Assembly (NCBI GenBank): GCA_030247725.1
Contig: JAOTRT010000010.1
Coordinates: forward strand, 62,001 to 126,000
DNA length: 64,000 nt
Origin: Candidatus Nitricoxidireducens bremensis
GTDB taxonomy: Bacteria; Pseudomonadota; Gammaproteobacteria; Burkholderiales; Rhodocyclaceae
Direction of reading: 5' to 3'
In this document: piece by piece, positions 52,320 through 62,301 of the stretch
Position numbering within the stretch: position 1 is the stretch's first letter
Layout of the letters: every line of letters starts with the position of its first letter
Made by a program: the position numbers and the translations under genes
The notes under the pieces: model-generated
The model's input: only the letters and a program-made list of their open reading frames with translations
What the model was told of the DNA's origin: nothing
The model's database searches: none

Positions 52320-55300
52320 ATGAAACTGAACAGGCGGCAGTTCTTCAAGATCTGCGCCGCCGGCATGGGGGGGTCGTCCGTCACCATGATGGGCTTCTCG
52401 CCGACACCGGCCCTGGCGGAGGTACGAGCCTTCAAGCTCGCCCGCGCCACGGAAACGCGCAACATGTGCCCGTACTGCTCCGTCAGCTGCGGCGTGCTCA
52501 TCTACTCGACCGGCGACAAGTCGAAAAACGCCAAGGCCGACATCATCCACATCGAGGGCGATCCGGATAACCCCGTGAACCGCGGCTCCCTGTGCCCGAA
52601 GGGCGCCGGCCTGCTCGACATGGTCAAGAGTCCGAACCGGCTCAAGTTCCCCGAGGTGCGCGAGCCCGGCTCCACGGAATGGAAGCGCATTTCCTGGGAC
52701 GAGGCGATCAACCGCATCGCCAAGCACATGAAGACGGACCGCGACGCCAACTTCATGACCCAGAACAAGGACGGCGTCACGGTCAACCGCTGGCCGACCA
52801 CGGGCCTGCTGGCCTCCTCGGCGGCGTCGAACGAGGCCGGTTACCTGACGGTCAAGACTTTCCGCTCGCTGGGCATCACCGCCCTCGACACGCAAGCCCG
52901 TATTTGACACGCCCCCACGGTGGCCAGTCTGGCTCCGAGTTTTGGGCGTGGCGCAATGACCAACCATTGGGTCGACATCAAGAATGCCGACCTGGTCTTC
53001 GTCATGGGCGGCAACCCGGCTGAAGCGCATCCCTGCGGCTTCAAGTGGGCCATCAAAGCGAAGAAGACGCGCAAGGCGAAGCTGGTGGTCGTGGACCCCC
53101 GCTTCAACCGCACCGCGGCCGTCGCCGACTTCTATGCCCCCCTACGTCCCGGCAGCGACATCGCCTTCCTCGGCGGCGTCATCAACTACCTGCTCGCCAA
53201 CGACAAGATCCACCACGAATACGTCAAGGCCTACACCAACGCGCCCTTCCTCATCGACGAGGGCTTCGCCTTCGACGACGGCATCTTCTCCGGCTACAAC
53301 ACCGAGAAGCGCAGCTACGGCAAGGACACCTGGAAGTACCAGCTCGACAAGGACGGCTACGCCAAGGTCGACGAGACCCTGGAGAGCCCCAACTGCGTGT
53401 TCCAGTTGCTGAAGAAGCACTACAGCCGCTACACGCCCGAGGTGGTGAGCCAGGTCTGCGGCACGCCGAAGGACGCCTTCCTCAAGGTCTGCGAATACAT
53501 CGCCGAGACCGCGGCGCCCAACAAGACCATGACCAACCTGTACGCCCTGGGCTGGACGGAGCATTCGGTCGGATCGCAGAACATCCGCTGCATGGCCATC
53601 ATCCAGCAGCTGCTGGGCAACATGGGCATGGCGGGCGGCGGCATCAACGCCCTGCGCGGCCACGCCAACGTGCAGGGCATCACCGACTTCGCCCTCTACG
53701 CCCAGGTGCTGCCGGGCTACCTGAGCGCGCCGGGGGACGCCGATCCTGACCGCAAGACCTACCTGGAGAAGCGCACGCCCAAGGCTCTGCGGCCGGGCCA
53801 GATGAACTTCCCGCAGAACTTCCCGAAGTGGTTCACCAGTCTGTGCAAGGCCTGGTGGGGCGATGCGGCCAACAAGGACAACGACTTCGCCTTCGACTAC
53901 CTCCCGAAGCTGGGCGGCGCGTCCGACGTGCTGTCGATCTTCAACGCCATGTACGAAGGGAAGATGAACGGCTTCTTCTGCCAGGGCTTCAACCCCCTCG
54001 CCTCGGTGGCGAACAAGAAGAAGGTCGGCGACGCCCTGGCCAAGCTCAAGTATCTGGTCGTCATCGATCCGCTGGCCACCGACACCTCCGAGTTCTGGAA
54101 GCCCCACGGCGAGTTCAACGAGGTCGATCCCTCCAAGGTGCAGACCGAGGTGTTCCGCCTGCCGGCGGGCCTGTTCGCCGAGCAGACCGGCAGCTTCACC
54201 AACTCGGGCCGCGTCGTGCAATGGCACTGGAAGGCCGCCGACGCGCCGGGCGAGGCGAAGGACGACACGGAGATCCTCGCCGCCCTCTTCCTCAAGCTCA
54301 AGGAGATGTACGCCAAGGACGGCGGCGCCTTCCCCGACCCGATCCTCAAGCTGACCTGGGGTTACCGCCAGCCCGCCAAGCCGGCGCCCGAGGAGGTGTT
54401 GATGGAGATCAACGGCAAGGCCCTGGCCGATGTCGTCGATCCCAAGGACGCCACCAAGGTGTTGGTGAAGGCCGGCGAGCAGCTGCCGAGCTTCGCCATG
54501 CTGCGGGACGACGGCTCCACCACCTGCGGCAACTGGATCTACTGCGGCACCTGGTCCCAGGCCGGCAACAACACCGCCAGGCGCGACAACAGCGACCCGT
54601 CCGGCCTCGGCCAGACGCTGAACTGGGGCTACGCCTGGCCGGTGAACCGCCGCATCCTCTACAACCGCGCCTCGGCGGACCCGGCCGGCAAGGCCTGGGA
54701 CCCGAAGCGCACGGTGCTCAAGTGGCTGGGTGACAAGTGGGGCGGCAACGACATCCCCGACATGCGCCCGGACGCCGCGCCCGACCAGGGGGTCATGCCC
54801 TTCATCATGAACCCCGAGGGCGTGGCACGCCTGTTCTCCCGCGAGCTGATGGCGGAAGGCCCGTTCCCCGAGCACTACGAGCCCTTCGAGACGCCGCTCG
54901 ACAAGAACCCCATGCACCCGAACAACCCGAAGGCCACCAGCAATCCGGCGGCGCGGGTTTACAAGGGCGACATGGAGGCCTTCGGCAAGGCGAAGGACTT
55001 CCCCTACGTGGCGACCACCTATCGCCTCACCGAGCACTTCCATTACTGGACCAAGCACGCCCACATCAACGCCGTGCTGCAGCCCGAGCAGTTCGTCGAG
55101 ATCGGCGAGGAACTGGCCAGGGAGAAGGGCATCAGGAACGGTGACACGGTCAAGGTGCGCAGCAACCGCGGCTTCATCAAGGGCATCGCCGTGGTCACCA
55201 AGCGCATCCGGACCCTGGAGGTCGACGGCAAGAAGGTGCACACGGTAGGCATCCCCATCCACTACGGTTTCAAGGGGGTGACGAAGCCCGGCTTCATCAC

Positions 55301-55385
55301 CAACACCCTGACGCCGTTCGTGGGCGACGCCAACACGCAGACGCCGGAGTACAAGGCGTTCCTGGTCAACATCGAGAGAGCCTAA
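52320..55385 (+). CDS. fdnG: Formate dehydrogenase alpha subunit, selenocysteine-containing, Tat-exported
   Basis: A 1021-residue molybdenum/tungsten-bis-MGD enzyme of the FdnG/FdoG type, oxidising formate to CO2. It starts [15 protein letters not shown] (Tat signal) after AGGAGGAGG; a longer frame from 52107 is rejected. The [4Fe-4S] motif is [10 protein letters not shown] with the later GSLCPKG. An in-frame TGA at 52905-52907 is codon 196, the position of selenocysteine in Escherichia coli FdnG, in the context [24 protein letters not shown]. The sequence beyond it aligns with FdnG to the C-terminus ([14 protein letters not shown]). Naive annotation would split it into two genes or call it a pseudogene. 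First gene of fdnGHI. Confidence 0.97.
52905..52951 (+). promoter_or_regulatory. Bacterial SECIS element in fdnG
   Basis: The TGA at 52905-52907 is followed by CACGCCC (52908-52914), which pairs with GGGCGTG (52944-52950). The apical hairpin is formed by GGTGGCC-AGTCT-GGCTCC (52919-52936), with the bulged T and the GTC apical loop that SelB recognises in enterobacterial fdnG and fdhF. This hairpin recodes the stop as selenocysteine. Confidence 0.9.
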
Positions 55386-55395
55386 GGAGGCGCAC

Positions 55396-56283
55396 ATGGC
55401 ACTGCAATCGCTAGACATCGCGCGCCGCTCGGCAACGACGACCCCGTCGCCCTCGGTGCGCCAGACCACGGAAGTGGCGAAACTCATCGACGTGTCCACC
55501 TGCATCGGCTGCAAGGCCTGCCAGGCGGCATGCATGGAGTGGAACGACATCCGCGACCCGGTCGGCTGGAACCTCGGCATGTACGACAACCCGGTGAACC
55601 TGACCGAGAACTCCTGGACCGTCATGCGGTTCAGCGAATTCGAGGAGAACGGCAAGCTGGAATGGCTGATCCGCAAGGACGGCTGCATGCATTGCGCCGA
55701 TCCGGGCTGCCTCAAGGCCTGCCCGGCCCCCGGCGCCATCATCCAGTACGCCAACGGCATCGTCGATTTCCACGAGGAGAACTGCATCGGCTGCGGCTAC
55801 TGCATCACCGGCTGCCCCTTCAACGTCCCGCGCATCTCCAAGAAGGACGGCAAGGCCTACAAGTGCACCCTGTGCTCGGACCGGGTCGCCGTCGGCCAGG
55901 CGCCGGCCTGCGTCAAGGCCTGCCCGACCGGCGCCATCCAGTACGGCTCCAAGGAGCAGATGAAGGACTACGCCGCCACGCGGGTCAAGGACCTCAACGA
56001 ACGGGGCTACAAGAACGCGGGGCTGTACGACCCGCAAGGCGTCGGCGGCACCCACGTCATGTACGTGCTGCACCACGCCGACCGGCCGCAGCTCTACAGC
56101 GGCCTGCCGGCGGAGCCGAGCGTCAGTCCGCTGGTCGGTCTGTGGAAGGGAATCGCCAAGCCGCTCGCCACCGCCACCATGGCGCTGGTCGGCATCGCCA
56201 GCCTGTTCCACTACATCACGAAGGGTCCCAACGAAGTCTCGAAAGAGACCGAGAAGGAAGTGGAAAAGGAGGACGCAGCATGA
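55396..56283 (+). CDS. fdnH: Formate dehydrogenase beta (iron-sulfur) subunit
   Basis: A 295-residue ferredoxin-like subunit with four [4Fe-4S] cysteine clusters ([69 protein letters not shown]) and a C-terminal membrane helix ([19 protein letters not shown]). It wires FdnG to the cytochrome b subunit in the periplasm. GGAGGCGCAC precedes the ATG, ten bases after fdnG. The stop overlaps the fdnI start by four bases. Confidence 0.96.
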   Translation: MALQSLDIARRSATTTPSPSVRQTTEVAKLIDVSTCIGCKACQAACMEWNDIRDPVGWNLGMYDNPVNLTENSWTVMRFSEFEENGKLEWLIRKDGCMHCADPGCLKACPAPGAIIQYANGIVDFHEENCIGCGYCITGCPFNVPRISKKDGKAYKCTLCSDRVAVGQAPACVKACPTGAIQYGSKEQMKDYAATRVKDLNERGYKNAGLYDPQGVGGTHVMYVLHHADRPQLYSGLPAEPSVSPLVGLWKGIAKPLATATMALVGIASLFHYITKGPNEVSKETEKEVEKEDAA

Positions 56284-56900
56284 TCCGCGATCCGAAAGAC
56301 CTCAAGCGCTACACGGCGCACGAGCGGGCCAACCACTGGGTGGTGGGGATGAGCTTCATCCTCCTCGCCCTGTCGGGCCTGGCCCTGTTCCATCCGCTGT
56401 TCTGGCCGCTCACCAACCTGTTCGGCGGCGGCACCTGGACGCGCATCCTGCATCCCTTCATCGGCGTGCTGATGGCCTTCTCCTTCCTGGCTCTCTACCA
56501 CCGGTTCAAGGCGCTCAACGAAATGACGCCGACGGACTGGGAGTGGGTGGGCCGCGTCAAGGAGATGGTGGACGGCGACGACCACAACATGCCGGAACAG
56601 GGCAAGTACAACGGCGGCCAGAAGCTGCTGTTCTGGGCCCTGGCCGTCTGCGTGCTGCTGCTGTTCGTCTCCGGCATCCCCCTGTGGCGCGCCTTCTTCG
56701 ACCCGCCGGTCGGGCTGGCACGCCTCGCGGCGGTGGTCCATGCCGTCGCCGCCTCGGTGATGATCGGCCTCATCACGGTGCACGTGTATGCGGCCATCTG
56801 GGTGAAGGGCACCATCCGCGCCATGTGGTACGGCACGGTGACCCGCGCATGGGCCCGCCAGCACCACCGGGCCTGGTACCGCCAGGTGACCGGCAAGTAG
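56280..56900 (+). CDS. fdnI: Formate dehydrogenase gamma (cytochrome b556) subunit
   Basis: A 206-residue four-helix cytochrome b, starting [39 protein letters not shown]. Haem histidines are likely in [28 protein letters not shown] and the fourth-helix region [23 protein letters not shown]. The motif [10 protein letters not shown] is typical. It hands electrons to menaquinone or ubiquinone at the inner membrane. An intrinsic terminator lies 17 bases after the stop. Confidence 0.95.
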   Translation: MIRDPKDLKRYTAHERANHWVVGMSFILLALSGLALFHPLFWPLTNLFGGGTWTRILHPFIGVLMAFSFLALYHRFKALNEMTPTDWEWVGRVKEMVDGDDHNMPEQGKYNGGQKLLFWALAVCVLLLFVSGIPLWRAFFDPPVGLARLAAVVHAVAASVMIGLITVHVYAAIWVKGTIRAMWYGTVTRAWARQHHRAWYRQVTGK

Positions 56901-56917
56901 TTTCCTCGTAGTGAGTT

Positions 56918-56950
56918 GGCCCGCGAACTCCGGTTCGCGGGCCTATTTTT
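56918..56950 (+). terminator. Rho-independent terminator after fdnI
   Basis: GGCCCGCGAAC (56918-56928), loop TCCG, GTTCGCGGGCC (56933-56943), then TATTTTT. The T run ends just before the fdhE ribosome-binding site, so fdhE is either reached by read-through or has its own promoter. Confidence 0.88.
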
Positions 56951-56959
56951 GGAGTCTCC

Positions 56960-57877
56960 ATGAACGCCACGATGGAATACGGCGCCCCGGCCGCCGGCAC
57001 CGCCGAGCCGCCCCGGGTGATCGTCCCCGACCGCAGCAGCCTTTTCGCCGACCGGGCCCGGCGCTTCGCCGCCCTCGCCGACGGCCATTCCCTCGGCGAC
57101 TGGCTGCGCTTCCTCGGCCGCCTCAGCCTCGCCCAGCACGGCGCCCTCCAGGCCCTGCGCCCCGTTCCCCTGCCCGATGCCGCCGCCCTGGCGCAGGCCC
57201 GCAGCCACGGCATGCCTCCCGTACCGGCCCAGCACTGGCCCCGCGACCCCGCCTGGCGCGGCACCCTCGTCGGCATCCTCGCCGCCCTCCAGTCCTCCGG
57301 TCTTACCGAAGCGGCCCAGCAGAGCTGCGCCCGCCTTGCCGCCGCCTCCGTCGAAGCGCAGGAAGCCCTCGCCGACCGGGTGCTGCGCACCGAACTCTAC
57401 GGCGACGACGCCGATCTGCTGCCCTTCGTCGCCGCCGCTCTCCAAGTCTATTGGACCGCCCTCGCCGCCAGCCTGGGCACGGCCCAGGTGCGGACCCTCG
57501 ACGTGCCCGGCGTCTGCCCCTGCTGCGGCAGTCTGCCGGTCGCCAGCGTCGTGCGCACGGCGGCCGAGGCCAACAACCTGCGCTACCTCCACTGCTCCCT
57601 GTGCAATACGGAATGGAACCTGGTGCGGGTGAAATGCGCCGCCTGCGACTCGACGGCGAAGATCGCCTACCGCCACATCGACGGCGACGCCGTCCAGGCC
57701 ATGCGCGCCGAGACCTGCGACGACTGCATGAGCTACCTGAAGATCCTCTACCAGGAGAAGGCCCCCGACGGCGATCCGGTGGCCGACGACCTCGCCACCC
57801 TGGCCCTCGACCTGCTTCTCGACGAGGCGGGGTACTCCCGTTCCGGACCTAACTTGTTGTTTATTCCGGGACAGTGA
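56960..57877 (+). CDS. fdhE: Formate dehydrogenase maturation protein FdhE
   Basis: A 305-residue FdhE. The C-terminal rubredoxin-like half carries four zinc/iron CxxC pairs: GVCPCCGSLPV, CSLCNTEWNLV, KCAACDSTAKI and ETCDDCMSYLK. The N-terminal half is helical. FdhE is a cytoplasmic accessory protein that helps assemble respiratory formate dehydrogenases, probably acting on FdnG before export. GGAG lies six bases before the ATG. It follows fdnI behind a terminator hairpin. Confidence 0.93.
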   Translation: MNATMEYGAPAAGTAEPPRVIVPDRSSLFADRARRFAALADGHSLGDWLRFLGRLSLAQHGALQALRPVPLPDAAALAQARSHGMPPVPAQHWPRDPAWRGTLVGILAALQSSGLTEAAQQSCARLAAASVEAQEALADRVLRTELYGDDADLLPFVAAALQVYWTALAASLGTAQVRTLDVPGVCPCCGSLPVASVVRTAAEANNLRYLHCSLCNTEWNLVRVKCAACDSTAKIAYRHIDGDAVQAMRAETCDDCMSYLKILYQEKAPDGDPVADDLATLALDLLLDEAGYSRSGPNLLFIPGQ

Positions 57878-57947
57878 CTAGAATGGGACGCCGGTCCACA
57901 ACAAAAAAGACAGCGGCCGATCCATTCAAATCACCGGGAGGAGAGCC

Positions 57948-59579
57948 ATGTTTGCCAACACCGGAATCCGCACCCTGCTCACGTGGGGATTCGGCATCAT
58001 CACTGCCCTGATCGTGGTCCAGGCCGCGATCATCTTCCAGCGCAGCAGCGCCGTCGGCAGCCACATCACCGAAGTCGGTGAGGACGCCTATCCCAAGGTG
58101 GTCGCCGCCACCGATATCCGGCTCAACGTCATGCGCAACTGGACCAATACCCTGCTGCTCCTGCAGGTGGTCGACGCCGCCGCGGTCAAGCGCATTACCG
58201 ACGAAATGACCGCCAACAGCAAGGTGATCACCACCCGCTTCGAACAACTGGAAAGGATCGTCGTTTCCGAGAAGGGCAAGCAGCAACTGGCCGACATGAA
58301 GAAGGCCCGCAGCGACTACACCGAACACCGCAAGCAGTACCTGGAAATGGTGAAGTCCGGCAGCAAGGACGACGCCAACCGCTTCCTCACGGGCACCCTC
58401 AAGGCGAAGCTGGAAGCCTACGTCCAGTCCATCGGCGGCCTCATCGACCACCAGGCGGCCAAGATGGAGAAACTGAACACCGAGACCGTCTCCCTCGCCG
58501 CCGGTCTGAAGGCCATCAACCTGGGCCTTTCGCTGCTGGTCGTCATCGTCGCCGTCGTCACGGCCACGGTGGTGGTCCGCGTCGTCGGCAAGGCCCTCGG
58601 CGGCGAGGTCCAGTACGCCAACGAAATCGCCCGCGAGATCGCCGCCGGCAACCTGGGCATCCAGGTGACCACGGCGCCGGGCGACAGCACCAGCCTGCTG
58701 GCTTCCATGCGGACCATGCGCGACCGGCTGCGGGACATGGTCGCCAGCATCGGCGCCAGCGCCACCCAGGTCGGCCAGGCGGCCCGCGACCTGGCAGCCG
58801 CCTCCAGGTCCGTGGCCGAAGCCTCGAACAAACAGAGCGAGGCCACCAGCGCCACCGCCGCCGCCGTCGAGCAGATGACCGTCGGCATCGGCCAGATCGC
58901 CGACAGCGCGGCCGAGGCCAGCGCCCTTTCTGTCCATTCCGAGGACCTGTCGCGCAAGGGCAGCGCCGTCATCCACAGTGCCGCCGACGAAATGGGCAAG
59001 ATCGCCGACTCGGTGGAGTCCTCCTCGTCCATCATCGCCACCCTCGAACAGCAGTCCAACGAAATCTCGGCGGTGGTCAACGTCATCAAGGAGATCGCCG
59101 ACCAGACCAACCTGCTGGCCCTCAACGCCGCCATCGAGGCGGCCCGGGCCGGCGAGCAGGGCCGCGGCTTCGCCGTGGTGGCCGACGAGGTGAGGAAGCT
59201 CGCCGAGCGCACCACCGCCTCCACCCAGGAGATCGCCGCCACCATCCAGCAGATCCAGGGCGGCACCAAGAATGCCGTGCAGAGCATGGTGGCCGGCGTC
59301 GAGCAGGTCCGCTCGGGGACCGAACTGGCCCAGCAGGCCGGCGCCTCCATCGTCGAGATCGAATCGGAGGCCCAGCGCGTCGTCGGCGTCGTCAACGACA
59401 TCACCAATTCGCTGAAGGAGCAGACGGCCGCCAGCAACGAGATCGCCCGCAACATCGAGAACATCGCTTCGATGGTCGAGGAAAACAATTCGGCTGCCGC
59501 CCGGGCTGCCACCGCCGCCCATCAACTGGAGGAACTCGCCGCCGGACTTTCCCGGTCCATCGGCACGTTCCGAACTTAA
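57948..59579 (+). CDS. Methyl-accepting chemotaxis protein embedded in the formate dehydrogenase cluster
   Basis: A 543-residue chemoreceptor: helix [21 protein letters not shown], a four-helix-bundle-like periplasmic domain of about 155 residues, helix [24 protein letters not shown], a HAMP-like linker and the signalling domain with tip [22 protein letters not shown]. No CheR-binding pentapeptide at the end. GGGAGGAGAGCC precedes the ATG. It lies 70 bases after fdhE and 39 before selA, all on one strand, so it is probably transcribed with the formate dehydrogenase maturation genes. A role in taxis towards formate or redox conditions is an inference from context. Confidence 0.9.
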   Translation: MFANTGIRTLLTWGFGIITALIVVQAAIIFQRSSAVGSHITEVGEDAYPKVVAATDIRLNVMRNWTNTLLLLQVVDAAAVKRITDEMTANSKVITTRFEQLERIVVSEKGKQQLADMKKARSDYTEHRKQYLEMVKSGSKDDANRFLTGTLKAKLEAYVQSIGGLIDHQAAKMEKLNTETVSLAAGLKAINLGLSLLVVIVAVVTATVVVRVVGKALGGEVQYANEIAREIAAGNLGIQVTTAPGDSTSLLASMRTMRDRLRDMVASIGASATQVGQAARDLAAASRSVAEASNKQSEATSATAAAVEQMTVGIGQIADSAAEASALSVHSEDLSRKGSAVIHSAADEMGKIADSVESSSSIIATLEQQSNEISAVVNVIKEIADQTNLLALNAAIEAARAGEQGRGFAVVADEVRKLAERTTASTQEIAATIQQIQGGTKNAVQSMVAGVEQVRSGTELAQQAGASIVEIESEAQRVVGVVNDITNSLKEQTAASNEIARNIENIASMVEENNSAAARAATAAHQLEELAAGLSRSIGTFRT

Positions 59580-59618
59580 CCGCTCGCAAGAGCTTTCTGC
59601 CCGGTCCGGGTGAGAGCC

Positions 59619-61019
59619 ATGAACAAACTTTCGCAACTCCCTGCCGTCGACCGCCTGCTAGCCGAAGCGCAGGTGGCCGACCTGGCCGGCCGCCACGGCC
59701 GCGCCATCGCCACCCGCGCCATCCGCGACGAACTGGCCGCCATCCGTGCGGCAGCCAAGGACGGGGCGCCCGTACCCGCTACCGAGGCCATCGTCGCCGC
59801 TGTCTGTTCCCGCATCGAAAGCCTGGCGCGGCCGAAACTGCGCCGCGTCTTCAACCTCACGGGCACCGTGCTGCACACCAACCTGGGCCGTGCCCCCCTG
59901 CCCGAGGAAGCCGTCGAAGCCCTGGTGATGGCCGCTCGCTCCCCCTGCGCCCTCGAATACGACATCGACACCGGCGGTCGCGGCGACCGGGACGACGTGG
60001 TGAACGAACTGGTCTGCGAACTCACCGGCGCCGAAGCCGCGACGGTGGTGAACAACAACGCCGCCGCCGTCTTCCTGCTGCTCAACACCCTCGCCCCGCG
60101 CAAGGAAGTCATCGTCTCCCGCGGCGAACTCATCGAGATCGGCGGTGCCTTCCGCATCCCCGACATCATGAAGCGGGCCGGCGCCAAGCTCGTGGAAGTG
60201 GGCACCACCAACCGCACCCACGCCAAGGATTTCGCCGAAGCCCTGGGCCCGCGCACCGCCATGCTGATGAAGGTGCACACCAGCAACTACGCCGTGCAGG
60301 GCTTCACCAAGGCCGTACCCGAAACCGAGATGGCCGCCCTCGCCCACGGCCACGGCGTGCCCTTCGTGGTGGACCTGGGCAGCGGCACCCTGACCGACCT
60401 GGCGCAATGGGGACTGCCCCACGAACCCACGCCCCAGGAAGCCATCGCCGCCGGCGCCGACCTGGTGAGCTTCTCCGGCGATAAGCTCCTCGGCGGCCCC
60501 CAGGCCGGCATCCTGGCCGGCAGCAAGGAACTCATCGGCAAGATCAAGAAGAACCCCCTGAAGCGCGCCCTGCGCGTCGGCAAGATCACCCTGGCCGCCC
60601 TCGAAGCCGTGCTGCGCCTCTACCGCGACCCCGACCGCCTGTCCGAGCGCCTGACCACCATCCGCCTGCTCGCCCGCCCCGAACCCGACATCCGCGCCCA
60701 GGCCGAGCGGCTGTTGCCGTCGCTACAAGCAGCGTTGGCCGGCTGGCCAGTCACCGTCGCCATCGAACCGCTATCGAGCCAGATCGGCTCCGGCTCCCTG
60801 CCGGTAGACCGTCTCCCTTCCGCCGGCCTTGTGGTGCGCCCCCAGGGCAAGAAGGCCGGCATCCTGCACAAGTTAGAAGAGCGACTGCGGGGTCTGCCGG
60901 TGCCGGTGATTGGACATATCGCAGACGATGCGTTGCGGCTTGATTTGCGGTGTCTCGACGTACAGGAAGAAGCTGAATTCACCGATCAATTGTCTGGCTT
61001 AGGCCAGCCGAAAAGATAG
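59619..61019 (+). CDS. selA: L-seryl-tRNA(Sec) selenium transferase
   Basis: A 466-residue PLP enzyme that converts seryl-tRNA(Sec) to selenocysteyl-tRNA(Sec). The PLP-lysine lies in [15 protein letters not shown]. Other family segments are [64 protein letters not shown] and VDLGSGTL. The ATG at 59619 is used; a GTG at 59610 is also possible. It serves the selenocysteine enzyme encoded by fdnG. selB and the tRNA-Sec gene, which often follow, are not found in this window. Confidence 0.95.
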   Translation: MNKLSQLPAVDRLLAEAQVADLAGRHGRAIATRAIRDELAAIRAAAKDGAPVPATEAIVAAVCSRIESLARPKLRRVFNLTGTVLHTNLGRAPLPEEAVEALVMAARSPCALEYDIDTGGRGDRDDVVNELVCELTGAEAATVVNNNAAAVFLLLNTLAPRKEVIVSRGELIEIGGAFRIPDIMKRAGAKLVEVGTTNRTHAKDFAEALGPRTAMLMKVHTSNYAVQGFTKAVPETEMAALAHGHGVPFVVDLGSGTLTDLAQWGLPHEPTPQEAIAAGADLVSFSGDKLLGGPQAGILAGSKELIGKIKKNPLKRALRVGKITLAALEAVLRLYRDPDRLSERLTTIRLLARPEPDIRAQAERLLPSLQAALAGWPVTVAIEPLSSQIGSGSLPVDRLPSAGLVVRPQGKKAGILHKLEERLRGLPVPVIGHIADDALRLDLRCLDVQEEAEFTDQLSGLGQPKR

Positions 61020-61040
61020 TTTGGCGTCTGGAGAGTAGCG

Positions 61041-61712
61041 ATGGACGTACGGTACTTCCTAAGTCGAAAGGTGAACTTCATTCGGCAGTTTTACGAAATG
61101 TCGTCTGCGCCTTTCGTCGAGCGCAAGCGACAGATCGAGGCAAAGGAGGAGCCGTATGTTCCTCCATACAGCGAAGACCCTGAACCGGCATTTCTTGAAG
61201 AATGGCTGGAGGCTGAAGAGTCTCTTCAAGTTATCGGGCGCACCTGTATCTCTATGCTCGCGGCCATTTTTCATCTCTACTTCAAGACATGGGAACGCCA
61301 AATCGGAGTTCCCGTCGATGATTCGCTTAAGACGGATTTCAAAAAGAACGGCTGGTTCAACGGCTATAAGGCCTATTTCGCTCGTCACTTCCGTATCCGG
61401 TTCGAGGACAGCCCATGCAAACTGGGGGTCCTTGAGGAAATTGTCCTAGTGAGAAATCGGGACCAGCATCCTGAGTCAATCACGATGGACAATGCGTACT
61501 ACTCAGGCAGTGATTTGAAGAAACTGCCTCACCCCTTCTTCATCAGCGAAAGCGATGCATCGCTATTCTCAGAAGTAGAGGAAGGTGAACGCGCATGGCT
61601 CATAGCACCGCCAATCCGGGTTACTCCAGAAAAGCTATTTATTGCGCTATCCGAAGTGGAGAGCTTTGCCGAATGGCTCGAAACTATTGAAGTTGAACGG
61701 CATGCTTCATAG
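61041..61712 (+). CDS. Hypothetical protein of lower G+C content
   Basis: A 223-residue soluble protein starting MDVRYFLSRKVNFIRQFYEMSSAPFVERKRQIEAKEEPYVPPYSEDPEPAF. It is rich in aromatic and acidic residues, with no signal or membrane segment. A helical region includes WLEAEESLQVIGRTCISMLAAIFHLYFKTWERQIG, and NRDQHPESITMDNAYYSGSDLK follows, reminiscent of HEPN-like or RloC-like helical folds, though I cannot assign one. Codon use and base composition are clearly less G+C-rich than the flanking genes, pointing to lateral acquisition. It sits where selB is usually found after selA, 21 bases after the selA stop. Confidence 0.6.
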   Translation: MDVRYFLSRKVNFIRQFYEMSSAPFVERKRQIEAKEEPYVPPYSEDPEPAFLEEWLEAEESLQVIGRTCISMLAAIFHLYFKTWERQIGVPVDDSLKTDFKKNGWFNGYKAYFARHFRIRFEDSPCKLGVLEEIVLVRNRDQHPESITMDNAYYSGSDLKKLPHPFFISESDASLFSEVEEGERAWLIAPPIRVTPEKLFIALSEVESFAEWLETIEVERHAS

Positions 61713-61794
61713 CCAGTGCTGCCCAATCCTGCCGGCGGAAGGAGTTAGGCTCGAATTGTTCAAGCCAAGACCATACGTCGGAGCGTGGCCGAAT

Positions 61795-61858
61795 CCCTGT
61801 ATTCGCGTTGCCCTCCCGCTGCTGAGAGGCGCAGATATCGGTCAACGCGAATACAGGG
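61795..61858. repeat. Palindromic element A with conserved core
   Basis: Perfect 16-base arms CCCTGTATTCGCGTTG (61795-61810) and CAACGCGAATACAGGG (61843-61858) flank a 32-base core (61811-61842) containing CTGCTGAGAGGCGCAGATAT. The core recurs at 62246-62278 in reverse orientation with one mismatch, but with unrelated arms. Directly after the right arm, overlapping it by two bases, comes a 37-base sequence (61857-61893) that is repeated at 62181-62217. Confidence 0.85.
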
Positions 61859-61893
61859 CTCCGGCTTGTCGGCATGGGCACGTACTCAAGCTG
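61857..61893 (+). repeat. Direct repeat F, copy 1
   Basis: The 37-base sequence starting GGCTCCGGCTTGTCGGCATG is found again at 62181-62217 with four mismatches, in the same orientation. Together the copies bracket the orphan addiction-module gene and stand next to palindromic elements A and B. Confidence 0.75.
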
Positions 61894-61903
61894 CAAAACC
61901 GAG

Positions 61904-62116
61904 TCACAGAGCGATCAGTCTTGCTTTGGCCTCAACCCAGGAAACTGCCTTGACTGCCCCAACTCGCAGAGCCGTTTGCCGTGCCATGATCTCCTGCCGC
62001 CAAGCTTCGGTAATCGAAGCATCGTCACTTCCTTCGAGGCTATCGAGCAACGCTACGGTCAAGGCCGCCCGCTCGTCGGGAGGCAATCCGAGAGCTTCGT
62101 CGAGAATGCGGTTCAT
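61904..62116 (-). CDS. Orphan addiction-module component (antitoxin-like)
   Basis: A 70-residue protein, MNRILDEALGLPPDERAALTVALLDSLEGSDD and EAWRQEIMARQTALRVGAVKAVSWVEAKARLIAL. This is the pattern of the putative addiction module component family (TIGR02574-like), small antitoxins usually followed by a RelE/ParE-type toxin. No toxin frame follows: the next 190 bases on this strand hold repeat F and palindrome A instead. A start four codons earlier (62128) is possible; neither has a clear RBS. Probably a remnant of a toxin-antitoxin pair. Confidence 0.7.
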   Translation of the reverse strand: MNRILDEALGLPPDERAALTVALLDSLEGSDDASITEAWRQEIMARQTALRVGAVKAVSWVEAKARLIAL

Positions 62117-62180
62117 GTGGGCGTGCATGCGAAGAAGTCTAGCAGCCAACCGCCACAGGATGATGACGGCCGATCCGCAA

Positions 62181-62217
62181 GGCTCCGGCTTGTCGGCTTG
62201 GGCACGCACCCGAGCTG
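62181..62217 (+). repeat. Direct repeat F, copy 2
   Basis: Second copy of the 37-base sequence (GGCTCCGGCTTGTCGGCTTG at its start), four mismatches from copy 1. It lies immediately before the left arm of palindromic element B. Confidence 0.75.
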
Positions 62218-62221
62218 AACG

Positions 62222-62301
62222 CGGGTGGGCGGGGTGCTCCGGCAGACCGATATCTGCGCTTCTCAGCAGCGGGAGGGCTGACGGAGTACCCCGCCCGCCC
62301 G
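62222..62301. repeat. Palindromic element B with the core inverted
   Basis: Arms of 24 bases (62222-62245 and 62278-62301) with three mismatched positions, including GGGCGGGGTGCTCCGGCAG and its near complement, flank the core 62246-62277. Read as the reverse complement, the core matches that of element A at all but one position. The arms of A and B share no sequence. The remaining bases to 62510 contain no gene I can support and presumably hold the promoter of the flavoprotein gene. Confidence 0.8.

Noticed and set aside
52073..52501. N-terminal extension of the NtrC-type regulator to 52501
   Set aside because: The extension is antisense to the fdnG promoter and start, and has no domain similarity. 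The receiver domain begins soon after the ATG at 52072.
52320..55385. Interpretation of fdnG as a pseudogene or two split genes
   Set aside because: The interrupting TGA is at the known Sec position, with a SECIS hairpin directly after it and selA nearby.
53142..55787. Long minus-strand frame (about 880 codons) opposite fdnG
   Set aside because: Antisense shadow of the formate dehydrogenase alpha gene. No RBS, no domain, and the sense frame is certain.
61713..61903. Toxin gene downstream of the addiction-module component
   Set aside because: The minus-strand frame there (61684-61896) shows no RelE/ParE features and is made of palindrome A and repeat F sequence.
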